A stretch of DNA of 64,000 bases from Fodinicurvata fenggangensis DSM 21160. GTDB lineage: Bacteria; Pseudomonadota; Alphaproteobacteria; Kiloniellales; DSM-21159. A program made the translations under genes and the position numbers. Positions 1-10,481 of this stretch are shown here, piece after piece (the stretch's first letter is position 1; the number at the start of each line of letters is the position of its first letter). The notes beneath the pieces are model-generated. The model saw only the letters and a program-made list of their open reading frames with translations. It was not told the origin of the DNA and made no database searches. The DNA is taken from NCBI RefSeq assembly GCF_000686045.1, contig NZ_JMLV01000002.1, forward strand, positions 372,001 to 436,000. Direction: 5' to 3'.

Positions 1-1
1 A

Positions 2-340
2 ATGGCGTCAGGCCTGGAAATTTCACCAGCCTATCTCTCTGCACTGGAACATGGTCACAGGGGGCGGCCGAGCCTGCGTTTCGTCCATGCCGTCTGTCAG
101 TATCTCGGCATCATCTGGGACGAGGCTGAAGCACTCGAGCGCCTGGCAGCCCTGTCTCATCCGCGCGTGACCATAGACACAGCGGGCCTTTCCCCTGCCG
201 CCACGGAGCTGGCAAACCGCCTGTCGGAGACGGTTTCAAGCTTGCCACAAGAGCGTATAGACGCCCTGCTCGCCGTCATGCAGGAGGCAGAAGAAACAGC
301 TCAGACCCGCTCGGACGCCGGACTTCAGGACTCCAATTGA
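2..340 (+). CDS. XRE-family helix-turn-helix regulator, 3' part only
   Basis: The gene runs in from the left edge, and 112 residues are visible. The first visible residues (ASGLEISPAYLSALEHG) are the recognition-helix half of a Cro/C1-type helix-turn-helix, followed by a helical stretch to about residue 50 and a non-conserved tail. The ATG at base 2 is almost certainly internal, because the first two helices of the domain are missing. The family binds DNA as a repressor or activator; the target is unknown. Its 3' end overlaps the convergent osmC gene by 16 bases, so the two transcripts can interfere. The HTH assignment is firm, but nothing here shows the regulated process. Confidence 0.75.
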   Translation: MASGLEISPAYLSALEHGHRGRPSLRFVHAVCQYLGIIWDEAEALERLAALSHPRVTIDTAGLSPAATELANRLSETVSSLPQERIDALLAVMQEAEETAQTRSDAGLQDSN

Positions 341-753
341 CTGGCCAGCGTGATCTCGGCCTTCATTAGCTTGGAGACAGGGCACCCCGACTTGGCGCGT
401 TCGGCAGCCGCATCGAAGTTCGCCTGGCTGGCGCCTGGAACCTTGGCTTTCACATCCAGATGGATCTTGGTGATGGCGAAACCGCCTTCGACCTGGTCCA
501 GCGTGACAGCAGCCCGGGTTTCGACGCTTTCGGGGGACATGCCGTCGCCATCCAGTTCATTGGACAGTGCCATCGAGTAGCAACCCGCATGCGCGGCTGC
601 AATCAACTCTTCGGGGTTGGTTCCCTTGCCGTCTTCGAATCGTGTGGCGAAGGAATAGGGGTTATCGTCAAGGACACCACTGTCACTGGAAATGCGGCCC
701 TTGCCGTCCTTGAGATTTCCATTCCATACGGCGGACGCGTTTCTGCTTTTCAT
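325..753 (-). CDS. osmC: OsmC-family peroxiredoxin
   Basis: This is a 142-residue thiol peroxidase of the OsmC/Ohr superfamily, cytoplasmic, reducing organic hydroperoxides. Both redox cysteines are present, C58 in HAGCYSMALS and C124 in SGCPVSKLM, with R38 and E48/E49 at the positions expected for the active site. The length matches the family. I chose the ATG at 753 because it has GGGAG seven bases upstream; a TTG at 759 is in frame but poorly placed. The pattern (LDDNPYSFATRFED and PEELIAAAHAGC) fits the OsmC branch rather than Ohr. It is convergent with the truncated XRE regulator, and the 3' ends overlap by 16 bases. Confidence 0.92.
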   Translation of the reverse strand: MKSRNASAVWNGNLKDGKGRISSDSGVLDDNPYSFATRFEDGKGTNPEELIAAAHAGCYSMALSNELDGDGMSPESVETRAAVTLDQVEGGFAITKIHLDVKAKVPGASQANFDAAAERAKSGCPVSKLMKAEITLASQLES

Positions 754-856
754 GGACAAGCTCCCTTCTCTTTATCCGTTTGCAAGACCGATGTGGGACG
801 CTTGGGGTTCGATGTCCAGGAAAAAGAAGTACATAGAATATATCTTTAAGCCTGCC

Positions 857-2002
857 TCAGTCCCTCAGGTCCTCGAAGAATTCCTTTACGCGGGAAAAGA
901 ATCCGTGGCTTTCAGGATGGTGGCGATCGCTATCCTCTCCGGATTCCTCGCGGAACTCTTCCAGCAATTCGCGTTGACGCTTGGTCAGATTGACCGGAAC
1001 CTCGACGGAGACCTGGATATAGAGGTCGCCCTTGGCATTGGACCGTAGGACCGGCATGCCCTTGCCCTTCATGCGGAACTGGGTCCCGGACTGCGTGCCG
1101 GCCGGGACGGTCAGCTTGGCCCGCCCGCCATTCATGGTCGGAACCTCGATCTCACCACCCAGTGCTGCCGTTGTCATGGGCACGGGGACGCGGCAGAAGA
1201 GGTTTGCGCCGTCGCGCTGGAAAAAGCGGTGGGGCTTCAGGGACAGGAAGATATAAAGATCGCCCGGCGGTGCGCCGCGCAATCCGGCTTCGCCCTCGTT
1301 GGCAAGACGGATGCGGGTGCCGTCCTCGACACCGGCCGGAATATTGACCTGCAGGGTCTTTTCCTGCTGTTGCCGGCCGACGCCGTCACAGTCATCACAG
1401 GGGTCCTCGATCACCTTGCCCTGGCCGTGGCAACTGGGACAGGCGCGTTCAATGGTGAAGAAACCCTGCTGCATGCGCACACGCCCACGGCTGCCGCAGG
1501 TCGGGCAGGTAACCGGTTTCGAGCCCGGTTGCGCCCCTGAGCCATCGCAGGTCTCGCAACTGACCCAAGTGGGAATGTGAATCTGGGTGTCCTTGCCGTT
1601 GAAGGCGTCTTCCAGCGTGATTTCCAGGTCATAACGCAGGTCCGCGCCATGCGGGGCGCCGCCACCGCCACGGCGGCCACCGCCCATCATGTCGCCGAAC
1701 ATCTCGTCGAAGATATCGGCAAATCCCTCGAAACCACCGAAGCCACCGCCTCCGCCGGGACGACGACCGCCGCCCTGCTCGAAAGCGGCATGTCCGAAAC
1801 GGTCATAGGTGGCGCGGCTGTCCGCGTCCTTCAGGACCTCATAGGCCTCGCTGGCTTCCTTGAACTTGACCTCGGCATCACTGTCCCCCGGATTGCGGTC
1901 CGGGTGGTACTTCATGGCCAGTTTGCGGTAGGCCTTCTTGATTTCGTCGTCACCGGCGTCACGACTGACGCCCAGGATTTCATAGTAATCACGTTTTGCC
2001 AT
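857..2002 (-). CDS. dnaJ: Chaperone DnaJ (Hsp40)
   Basis: This 381-residue cochaperone stimulates DnaK ATPase and delivers unfolded substrates. Domains run in the canonical order: J domain (1-70) with HPD at 33-35, Gly/Phe-rich linker (about 75-115), zinc-binding region with four CxxCxGxG-type repeats ([32 protein letters not shown], about 149-215), then the C-terminal substrate domains. It is a complete type I DnaJ. It lies 91 bases downstream of dnaK on the same strand, with a strong hairpin in between, so dnaJ is expected to be transcribed at a lower level than dnaK, by read-through or from its own start. Heat-shock control through the dnaK promoter is inferred. Confidence 0.98.
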   Translation of the reverse strand: MAKRDYYEILGVSRDAGDDEIKKAYRKLAMKYHPDRNPGDSDAEVKFKEASEAYEVLKDADSRATYDRFGHAAFEQGGGRRPGGGGGFGGFEGFADIFDEMFGDMMGGGRRGGGGAPHGADLRYDLEITLEDAFNGKDTQIHIPTWVSCETCDGSGAQPGSKPVTCPTCGSRGRVRMQQGFFTIERACPSCHGQGKVIEDPCDDCDGVGRQQQEKTLQVNIPAGVEDGTRIRLANEGEAGLRGAPPGDLYIFLSLKPHRFFQRDGANLFCRVPVPMTTAALGGEIEVPTMNGGRAKLTVPAGTQSGTQFRMKGKGMPVLRSNAKGDLYIQVSVEVPVNLTKRQRELLEEFREESGEDSDRHHPESHGFFSRVKEFFEDLRD

Positions 2003-2054
2003 GGTTCAGGTTGCGCTGTCCCCTTGGGCGTTCCGATTTTCGGGAAAACAAAAG

Positions 2055-2083
2055 ACGACGGGGCCGTCAAACGGCCCCGTCGT
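2055..2083 (-). terminator. Strong hairpin between dnaK and dnaJ
   Basis: A perfect 13-bp inverted repeat (2055-2067 with 2071-2083) has a 3-base loop. On the minus strand it is followed by CTTTTGTTTTCCCG, a T-rich tail, so it looks like a rho-independent terminator or attenuator read after dnaK. It would lower dnaJ expression relative to dnaK. The plus-strand side also has a short T run but no gene leads into it. Confidence 0.75.
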
Positions 2084-2093
2084 GATTTTCTGA

Positions 2094-4031
<1,938 letters not shown>

Positions 4032-4166
4032 TTACATCCTCTCTTTCGCAGCAGACTTGTGAGACAGCCTCATAAAGCGCCGTCCCTAGTCCCTTGGAGG
4101 TTTGGCCCGGAGGGGACCATCAAACCTGTTGATTTACCAAATGGCGGCGAATGCCGCCTACGTTCG

Positions 4167-4197
4167 CATATATAAGGCTTTCGCCCCAGCCTACAAG
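4167..4197 (-). promoter_or_regulatory. Sigma-32 (RpoH) promoter of dnaK
   Basis: On the minus strand the sequence reads CTTG, 17 bases, then CTTATATATG. This matches every defined base of the alphaproteobacterial heat-shock consensus CTTG-N17/18-CYTATNTNNG as I know it. The predicted start is near 4160, leaving a dnaK leader of about 130 nt. The site also falls inside the longest possible reading frame of the divergent small membrane gene, which supports that gene starting at 4258. Confidence 0.8.
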
Positions 4198-4257
4198 GCG
4201 GGCTGCGGCTTTCTTCTTCGGCTTGCCACGCTTCCGGAAGGGGGGCAGGATGACCCC

Positions 4258-4563
4258 ATGTTCTACAGGAACCGTCCTCCCTTCCCCAACAATGGCATAT
4301 ATCTGACCATCCTATGGTTGATGGTGGCAAATATTGTGGTTGGTGCCCTGCTTGCTCTTTTTGGTGAAAGGCTTCTCGACAGTCCTGCAGCCAGCCAGTT
4401 CGGAACGGGCCTCATGCTTGTTGCTGGTGCCCTTTATTTCTTTTTCCGCTGGCTGGGCATCCGCGAGGCGAGGCGCCGCCTTCAAGATAGCCCCGACCCA
4501 CAGAGCCAGGAGACTCCGCAGGACCGGGATCAGGACCAGCCCCCATCCAGGGGTCGGTCCTGA
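4258..4563 (+). CDS. Small two-helix membrane protein, unknown
   Basis: This is a 101-residue hypothetical inner-membrane protein. Two hydrophobic segments are visible, about residues 13-36 (ILWLMVANIVVGALLALFG) and 46-66 (GTGLMLVAGALYFFFRWLG), followed by an Arg-rich turn (REARRRL) and a hydrophilic Gln/Asp/Pro-rich tail. The ATG at 4258 has a GGGGGGCAGGA ribosome site; an in-frame ATG at 4102 would place the dnaK promoter inside the gene and adds a non-conserved leader, so I rejected it. The gene is divergent from dnaK and convergent with grpE (17 bases apart). No family is recognised. Confidence 0.6.
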   Translation: MFYRNRPPFPNNGIYLTILWLMVANIVVGALLALFGERLLDSPAASQFGTGLMLVAGALYFFFRWLGIREARRRLQDSPDPQSQETPQDRDQDQPPSRGRS

Positions 4564-4580
4564 TCCCTGTGTTGAGTGGG

Positions 4581-5246
4581 TCAGGCCTGGGTGTCCACCT
4601 GGCCGCCCGGGCCGCCGTTCTGGCCACCGCCCTTCGAGACGGCAACCCTGGCAGGGCGTAGCAGGCGGTCGTGCAACACGTAACCCGGTTCGAAGACCTG
4701 CGAGACCGTGCCCGCGGGGCGTTCGGGATCCTCGATCTCGACCATGGCCTCGTGATAGTGCGGGTTCAGGCGCTCGCCAACGGGATCGATCCGCTTGATG
4801 TGGTTCTTCTCGAAGGCTTCCAGCAGGGACTTCTCGGTCATCTCAACCCCGGTCACGAGGCTCTTGAGATGCTCGTTCTGCTCGATGGCCTCTGCGGGAA
4901 CACTTTCGAGGGCGCGCCGCAGGTTGTCGGCCACGGACAGAAGGTCCTTGGCGATGCCGCTGGCCGCATACTTGGCGGCCTCGTCACGGTCCTTGCGCGC
5001 GCGATTGCGGGTGTTCTCCGCATCTGCCATGGACCGTAGCAACTGCTCCTTCAGAGCAGCGACTTCGGCCCGCAGGGCATCTGTCTCGTCGAGTTCATTG
5101 TCGCCCGGAGGCACTTCGCCGATATCCTCATTCGCCGCGATTTCCGGTTCGACAGTCTCGTCACCCTCGGCTGTCTTGCCCTGTTCGGCGAGATTCTCTT
5201 CCGTAGGAGTCTGTGTCGTTTCTGATTGCTGGGGACGTTTTGCCAT
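4581..5246 (-). CDS. grpE: Nucleotide exchange factor GrpE
   Basis: This 221-residue cytoplasmic protein releases ADP from DnaK. It has an acidic, disordered N-terminal region (1-55), a long coiled-coil dimerisation helix (about 60-115, with RSMADAENTRNRARKDRDEA) and the conserved C-terminal beta domain (about 150-205; PHYHEAMVEI and GYVLHDRLLRPARVAV). It lies 71 bases downstream of hrcA on the same strand with no terminator or heat-shock promoter visible between them, so an hrcA-grpE operon is likely, as in many bacteria. Confidence 0.97.
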   Translation of the reverse strand: MAKRPQQSETTQTPTEENLAEQGKTAEGDETVEPEIAANEDIGEVPPGDNELDETDALRAEVAALKEQLLRSMADAENTRNRARKDRDEAAKYAASGIAKDLLSVADNLRRALESVPAEAIEQNEHLKSLVTGVEMTEKSLLEAFEKNHIKRIDPVGERLNPHYHEAMVEIEDPERPAGTVSQVFEPGYVLHDRLLRPARVAVSKGGGQNGGPGGQVDTQA

Positions 5247-5317
5247 GAGTCCTTTCCGAATAACTGTAACTGTTTCAGCCTGATTATCTGTGTGAATGAC
5301 CCGGCTGTTTTAAGGGG

Positions 5318-6403
5318 TCAGCCGATCAAGCGGCCGATGACCTTGGCCGTGTAGTCGACCATTGGAATGATCCGGGCATAGTCGATCCGCGTCGGACCGA
5401 TCACGCCAATGGCGCCCACGATCTGCTGTCGGCTGTTGTTGTAGGGTGCGACGACCATGGAGCATCCGGCCATGCCGAACAACTCGTTTTCCGCACCGAT
5501 AAAGATCTGGACACCTTCCGCGTCGTCGGCCAGGTCGAGCAGACGCAGCAGAGCCTCCTTCTTTTCCAGGGCGGTGAAGAGCTGACGGATATGTTCCAGG
5601 TCTTCCAGGGCCTGGACATCACTGAGCAGCTGGGCCTGGCCCCGCACGATCAGGGCGCCACCACTGGTGTTGTCTGCCCAGGTGGCCAGCCCGGCCTCGA
5701 CCACGCGCGAGGTCAGCTCATCCAGCCTGGCCCGTTGGGCCTCCATCTCCTGGCTGACGATCTGCCGGGTTTCCTCAAGGGTGCGACCGCGCAGATGCGC
5801 CGAAAGGAAATTGGAAGCTTCGACCAGGGAGGAAGGTGGCAGGCCGACCGGCACGTCGATCACGCGATTTTCGACATTTCCGGACTCGCCCACCAAGACC
5901 ACCAGCGCCCGACCCGGGCCCAGGGAGACGAACTCGATGTGCTTCAGGGTGTCGTCCTGCTGCTTTGGCGCCAACACCAGTCCAGCACAGTGGGAAAGGT
6001 CCGAGAGAAGCGTGGTCGCTTCCTCCAGGACCTGCGACAGGGAACGGCCCGAGGCGGCACACTTCCCCTCGATGATCTCGCGCTCGTCCTGGCCGATGTT
6101 CCCGTGCTCCAGAAGACCATCCACATAGAGGCGCAGGCCCTGTTCCGTCGGCAGGCGACCGGCCGAGGTGTGCGGCGCCATCAGCAGACCCAGATCTTCC
6201 AGGTCGGCCATGACGTTACGGACCGTGGCCGGCGAAAGGTCCAGGCCCATGTTGCGCGAGAGGGTGCGTGAGCCGACGGGCGCCCCGGTCTCTACATAGG
6301 CATCGACGATCATGCGCAGGATTTCGCGCGAACGCTCGTTCAACGCGCCCAGTTCGGGGCGGTCGGCTAGGGACTTTGATGGACGCCTGGACATGGATGT
6401 CAT
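5318..6403 (-). CDS. hrcA: Heat-inducible transcription repressor HrcA
   Basis: This protein, 361 residues from the ATG at 6403, represses heat-shock genes by binding the CIRCE element. The N-terminal winged helix (LNERSREILRMIVDAYVETG, GAPVGSRTL, SPATVRNVMADLE) and the C-terminal regulatory GAF-like domain ending YTAKVIGRLIG are intact. A longer in-frame start at 6475 adds 24 unconserved residues and is unlikely; an ATG at 6394 is an alternative. A TATACT box lies about 13 bases before the ATG, so the transcript may be nearly leaderless (weak evidence). I found no CIRCE inverted repeat near hrcA, grpE or dnaK. The gene is divergent from rph. Confidence 0.95.
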   Translation of the reverse strand: MTSMSRRPSKSLADRPELGALNERSREILRMIVDAYVETGAPVGSRTLSRNMGLDLSPATVRNVMADLEDLGLLMAPHTSAGRLPTEQGLRLYVDGLLEHGNIGQDEREIIEGKCAASGRSLSQVLEEATTLLSDLSHCAGLVLAPKQQDDTLKHIEFVSLGPGRALVVLVGESGNVENRVIDVPVGLPPSSLVEASNFLSAHLRGRTLEETRQIVSQEMEAQRARLDELTSRVVEAGLATWADNTSGGALIVRGQAQLLSDVQALEDLEHIRQLFTALEKKEALLRLLDLADDAEGVQIFIGAENELFGMAGCSMVVAPYNNSRQQIVGAIGVIGPTRIDYARIIPMVDYTAKVIGRLIG

Positions 6404-6603
6404 GACTGCGAGTATACCGGATAAAATCAGTTGTCCGAGGGGATTATTCCACCCGGTTTGCACATTCCCCAGCATTTAATCCCTGATCACAGCGGTTTCA
6501 ACGGCTTGGATGCGGCTGGACGGCCTTCTGTCGAAGCGTTAGGTTCGCGCCGTCCGCGGGCGGACTGCGCCGCCTGCCTTAAACCCTTGAAGGGAGTTCG
6601 CTC

Positions 6604-7323
6604 ATGCGCCCCAGCGGCCGGTCCGCCGACCAGCTACGCGAAATCGTTCTGGAAACCAACGTCAACAAGTATGCGGAAGGTTCGTGCCTGGCCCGTTTCG
6701 GGGACACGCACGTGCTTTGCACGGCAAGTGTCGACCCTGGTGTGCCTGGCTGGTTGCGCAACAGCGGGCGTGGCTGGGTGACTGCGGAATACGGGATGCT
6801 GCCCAGGGCCACGGACGGGCGCACGGATCGCGAGGCCGCGCGTGGACGGCAGACGGGGCGCACCCAGGAAATCCAGCGCCTGATCGGCCGCAGCCTGCGT
6901 GCGGTAACGGACCTGACGGCTTTCGGCGAACGCCAGATCCGTCTTGACTGCGATGTATTGCAGGCCGATGGGGGAACGCGCACGGCCGCCATCACGGGTG
7001 CCTATGTGGCACTTCACATGGCTTTCGAGCATATGCGTCGCCTGGGTATCATGGCGGAGATTCCGCTGTCCGAGGAAGTGGCTGCGGTTTCCTGCGGTCT
7101 CTATCGGGGCGAAGCGATCCTGGATCTGGAGTATGCCGAGGATTCCGAGGCTGGCGCAGACGCCAACTTCGTGATGACGGCCAGTGGCCTTATCGTCGAG
7201 GTTCAGGCAACCGCAGAGGATGTGCCCTTCCGCCGCGACCAGTTCGATCATCTGCTGGGGCTGGCCGAGGCCGGCATCAAGCAGTTGACGGAGGAACAGC
7301 GTGCCGCGCTGGCCGCGCAGTGA
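6604..7323 (+). CDS. rph: Ribonuclease PH
   Basis: This 239-residue phosphorolytic exoribonuclease trims the 3' ends of tRNA precursors. The PH-domain signatures are clear: [19 protein letters not shown] near residue 58, [17 protein letters not shown] (phosphate-binding region, about 86-102) and [20 protein letters not shown] (about 116-135). The length is typical. The ATG at 6604 has AGGGAG about ten bases upstream. Its stop overlaps the possible start of rdgB, and hemW follows with similar overlap, so rph-rdgB-hemW form an operon. This rph, rdgB, hemW order next to hrcA/grpE is common in alphaproteobacteria. Confidence 0.98.
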   Translation: MRPSGRSADQLREIVLETNVNKYAEGSCLARFGDTHVLCTASVDPGVPGWLRNSGRGWVTAEYGMLPRATDGRTDREAARGRQTGRTQEIQRLIGRSLRAVTDLTAFGERQIRLDCDVLQADGGTRTAAITGAYVALHMAFEHMRRLGIMAEIPLSEEVAAVSCGLYRGEAILDLEYAEDSEAGADANFVMTASGLIVEVQATAEDVPFRRDQFDHLLGLAEAGIKQLTEEQRAALAAQ

Positions 7324-7937
7324 ACCGCCCGATGGCTGAGCAGGAGTCTCTTGGAGAACGGCTGGTCATTGCCAGCCACAATCCCGGAAAGGTCCGGGAA
7401 ATCGCCGCATTGCTGGAGCCTTTCGGCATCCAGGTCGTCTCGGCTGGGGAGCTGGACTTACCGGAACCCGAGGAGACGGGACGAACCTTTGCCGAAAACG
7501 CAGCACTGAAAGCGGAAAGCGCAGCCGAAGCTGCGGGACTGCCTGCCCTGTCGGATGATTCCGGCCTGGTGGTTCCGGCCCTGGACGGTGCGCCGGGAAT
7601 CTATTCGGCGCGCTGGGCGGGTCCGGACAAGGACTTTGCCCTGGCCATGGAAAAGGTGAACGAGAAGCTGGGCGACAGCCGGGATCGGCACGCCTATTTC
7701 GTCTGTGTCCTAGCTCTGGCCCATCCCGGTCGGGAGACCCGGGTTTTCGAGGGGCGCGTGGATGGAACCCTGGTCTGGCCCCCCCGGGGCAGCCTGGGGT
7801 TTGGCTATGATCCCATGTTCCTGCCCGACGGGCGCCAGGAAACCTTCGGGGAAATGGATCCCGCGGACAAGCATGCCATCAGTCACAGAGCGCGGGCCTT
7901 CCGCGATTTCGAAACCTGGTTGCGTGCGGCCGGGTGA
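7320..7937 (+). CDS. rdgB: XTP/dITP diphosphatase (RdgB/HAM1)
   Basis: This enzyme hydrolyses non-canonical purine nucleoside triphosphates (dITP, XTP) to monophosphates, cleaning the nucleotide pool. The family signatures are present: [10 protein letters not shown] near the N terminus, [31 protein letters not shown] and [10 protein letters not shown]. It has 205 residues from the GTG at 7320, which overlaps the rph stop (GTGA), or 201 from the ATG at 7332. Neither has a strong ribosome site, so translational coupling to rph is likely. Confidence 0.96.
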   Translation: MNRPMAEQESLGERLVIASHNPGKVREIAALLEPFGIQVVSAGELDLPEPEETGRTFAENAALKAESAAEAAGLPALSDDSGLVVPALDGAPGIYSARWAGPDKDFALAMEKVNEKLGDSRDRHAYFVCVLALAHPGRETRVFEGRVDGTLVWPPRGSLGFGYDPMFLPDGRQETFGEMDPADKHAISHRARAFRDFETWLRAAG

Positions 7938-7957
7938 CAGCCGACAGGGACCTGCAG

Positions 7958-9145
7958 ATGTCCAGTCTCGAAACCCATCCAGAAGCTGACGCTGAGAGTC
8001 CGGGCTTCGGGCTCTACATCCATTGGCCCTTCTGCCAATCCAAGTGCCCCTACTGCGACTTCAACAGCCATGTGCGGGACAGCATCGACCAGGACCGATG
8101 GCGGCAGGCTCTCCTGCGCGAGCTGGCGCATTTCGCCAACCGTACGGCCGGCCGCAAGCTAACTTCGGTGTTCTTCGGAGGCGGAACCCCCTCGCTGATG
8201 GCACCCGAAACCGTGGGCGCGCTGCTTGATGTCCTGCCCCGCTATTGGCAGCTGGACAGCAATCTGGAGGTGACCCTCGAGGCCAATCCCACCTCGACAG
8301 AGGCCGGCAAGTTCACAGCCTATCGCACGGCCGGGGTCAATCGGCTGTCCCTGGGCGTTCAGTCCTTTGACGACACGGCGCTCGCCTTCCTGGGGCGCCG
8401 CCATTCCGCGGCCGAGGCGCGCGACGCCATTGCGCTTGCCCGGCGGCATTTTCCGCGCTTTTCCTTTGACCTGATCTATGCCCGGCCGGAGCAAAGCCTG
8501 GCAAGCTGGGAAGCCGAACTGGAAAGCGCGCTACAGGAAGGCACCGAGCATATCTCGCTCTATCAGCTGACCATCGAGCCCAACACCGTATTCCACGGTG
8601 ACTGGCGTCGCGGTGAACTGCAGCTGCCCCCGGAGGACCGTCAGGCGCAGCTCTATGAACACACCGCGGCGATCCTGAAGCCGGCCGGCCTGGAAGGTTA
8701 TGAGATCTCGAACTACGCCCGTCCCGGCGCGGAGAGTCGCCACAACCTGGTCTATTGGCGCTATGGCGACTACCTGGGCATCGGACCGGGTGCGCATGGC
8801 CGCTTGAGCTTTGACGGAGCGCGTTATGCCCTGCGCCAGCACCGGGCGCCCGAAGCCTGGCTGGAAAGCGTGGAGGACCAGGGGCATGCCACACGTGCGG
8901 AAAGCGCTCTCACGCTTGAGGAACGCCTGACCGAACGCCTGATGATGGGCTTGCGTCTGGACGAGGGAATCAGCCGTGCGGCTGTCGAAGCCGAACAGGG
9001 CCGGTCCCTTGAGGCCTTGCTGGATCCTGAACGCCTGACGGCGCTTTGCGAAGCTGGCTACCTGGAACTGACGCACGAGCGTTTGCGCGCCCTGCCAGCC
9101 GGGCGCCAGCGTCTTGACGCCCTGCTCGGTTTCCTCCTGGGGTAA
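7958..9145 (+). CDS. hemW: Radical SAM heme chaperone HemW
   Basis: This is a 395-residue radical-SAM protein of the HemN-like subfamily that handles heme, long annotated as oxygen-independent coproporphyrinogen oxidase. The iron-sulfur motif is CQSKCPYC (C-x3-C-x2-C), preceded by LYIHWPFC as in HemW. Other signatures are FFGGGTPSLM, EANPTSTE, RLSLGVQSF and YEISNYARPG. HemW rather than true HemN is favoured by length and by the HemW-type C-terminal domain. I prefer the ATG at 7958 (AGGGA seven bases upstream); a GTG at 7934 overlapping the rdgB stop would add eight residues. Confidence 0.93.
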   Translation: MSSLETHPEADAESPGFGLYIHWPFCQSKCPYCDFNSHVRDSIDQDRWRQALLRELAHFANRTAGRKLTSVFFGGGTPSLMAPETVGALLDVLPRYWQLDSNLEVTLEANPTSTEAGKFTAYRTAGVNRLSLGVQSFDDTALAFLGRRHSAAEARDAIALARRHFPRFSFDLIYARPEQSLASWEAELESALQEGTEHISLYQLTIEPNTVFHGDWRRGELQLPPEDRQAQLYEHTAAILKPAGLEGYEISNYARPGAESRHNLVYWRYGDYLGIGPGAHGRLSFDGARYALRQHRAPEAWLESVEDQGHATRAESALTLEERLTERLMMGLRLDEGISRAAVEAEQGRSLEALLDPERLTALCEAGYLELTHERLRALPAGRQRLDALLGFLLG

Positions 9146-9169
9146 GGCTCCCTCCCGACTTGACCTGCT

Positions 9170-10429
9170 TCAGTTGAGCAGGCGTTCAAAGCTGCTTGGG
9201 GCCGGGTCCAGGCGCTGGAAGCCGTTGTCGGTCAATTCGTAAACCGCCAGACCGCGCTCCACCTCACCATTCGGCAGCATGCGGAACAAACCGTCCACAC
9301 CGGTATAGCCGTCGCTGTCCGTCAGCACAGCCTCATCGTAGACCATCGAGTTGTCGCCGGTTTCGGCGTCACGCGCCAGGGCCGCGGCGAGGGCCGTGGC
9401 ATCATAGGCGATGGAGGCGACACGCGGCGGTTCTTCGCCATAAAGGTCTTCATACTGGCGGGCAAAGGTCTCCCAGTTGTTGTGCTCGGGGGCTGCAAAC
9501 CAGCCTCCGGAAAGCACGGGATCGCGACCGAGGTTACCGTTTTCCCAGAGGCGTGAGCCCAGAAGCTGCACGATTTCGGGATTGATGTCGTAATAGGGCA
9601 GCAGTGGTGCAATGTTCTCAACTTCGCGCCCGCCGGCCGGGATCAGCAGGCTGTTGAAGCCAGTCACGCCCATGCCCGAGCCGCTTATGGTGGTCTGATC
9701 GCCGCTGGTCTGGCTGGCGGACTGGGCCAGCGCGCGTACATCGTTGCTGATGTCCACGTCTGCCGGGTCATAGGATGCGCTCTGGGTGATCGTTGCCCCA
9801 TAACGCGAAGCGGCGCGCTGGGCGGCATCCTGAACGGCCTGCCCATAGGAGTTGCGCGGGGCCAGGATCGCGATCCGGTCTCGACCCTGCTCCACCGAGT
9901 ACTGGATGACGCGGGTAATGTCGTTGGCCGGGCCGATTCCCATCACGTAGACGCCGGGGGCCGCCACGGACCGGTCATTGGAAAAGGCCAGGACGGGGAC
10001 CCCGGCTCGCGTGGCCTGGGGCCCGATCGCGGAGACGGACTGCGAGAACAGGGGACCCAGTACCAGTTGCACGTCTTCGTTCAGGGCCTCGTCCATTGCA
10101 TCCTGCGCCTCGCGTGCGGTGTCGCCCGCGTCCTTGACGACAAGTTCGAAATCGTTTCCGGCCAGGCGGAACAGAGCCATTTGGGCGGCATTCACGAGGC
10201 TGCGCCCCAGTGCACGATGCTCGCCGCTGAGTGGCGCCAGCAAGGCGATACGGGTACGGCCGTCATCATAGGCCGCGAATTCTCCGTCCATACCGGCCTG
10301 GCTTTCTGGCGCAGCGCTTTCTCCGACCTGTTGCGCGCCGCTGTCCGGCTGCGTAGCCTGCTGTGACTGGCAGGCGGCAAGGCCGAGGATCAGGAAAATG
10401 GCGAGAAAACGAGTGGGCAGCAGGCTCAT
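9170..10429 (-). CDS. LpoA-like penicillin-binding-protein activator lipoprotein
   Basis: This 419-residue lipoprotein has a type I periplasmic-binding-protein fold. The signal peptide ends in the lipobox LGLAAC with C20 as the lipidated cysteine, followed by a Gln/Ser-rich linker. The fold begins at about residue 57 (RTRIALLAPLSGEHRALG), a pattern shared with ABC amino-acid receptors and LpoA. There are no permease genes nearby, and the divergent rsmI-yraN neighbourhood is the standard setting of alphaproteobacterial LpoA/YraM-type proteins, so a role in peptidoglycan synthase activation is favoured over transport. Function is inferred from context. It is convergent with hemW. Confidence 0.82.
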   Translation of the reverse strand: MSLLPTRFLAIFLILGLAACQSQQATQPDSGAQQVGESAAPESQAGMDGEFAAYDDGRTRIALLAPLSGEHRALGRSLVNAAQMALFRLAGNDFELVVKDAGDTAREAQDAMDEALNEDVQLVLGPLFSQSVSAIGPQATRAGVPVLAFSNDRSVAAPGVYVMGIGPANDITRVIQYSVEQGRDRIAILAPRNSYGQAVQDAAQRAASRYGATITQSASYDPADVDISNDVRALAQSASQTSGDQTTISGSGMGVTGFNSLLIPAGGREVENIAPLLPYYDINPEIVQLLGSRLWENGNLGRDPVLSGGWFAAPEHNNWETFARQYEDLYGEEPPRVASIAYDATALAAALARDAETGDNSMVYDEAVLTDSDGYTGVDGLFRMLPNGEVERGLAVYELTDNGFQRLDPAPSSFERLLN

Positions 10430-10481
10430 GGACGATCTCCTAACAACAAAGCGGCCTTCCGGCTGAAAGGTGCAGACAGGA

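Noticed and set aside
4102-4257. Upstream in-frame extension of the small membrane protein gene
   Set aside because: It lacks a ribosome site, has no conserved character and overlaps the full-match dnaK promoter.
9146-9169. Terminator between convergent hemW and the LpoA-like gene
   Set aside because: The 24-base gap contains no inverted repeat.
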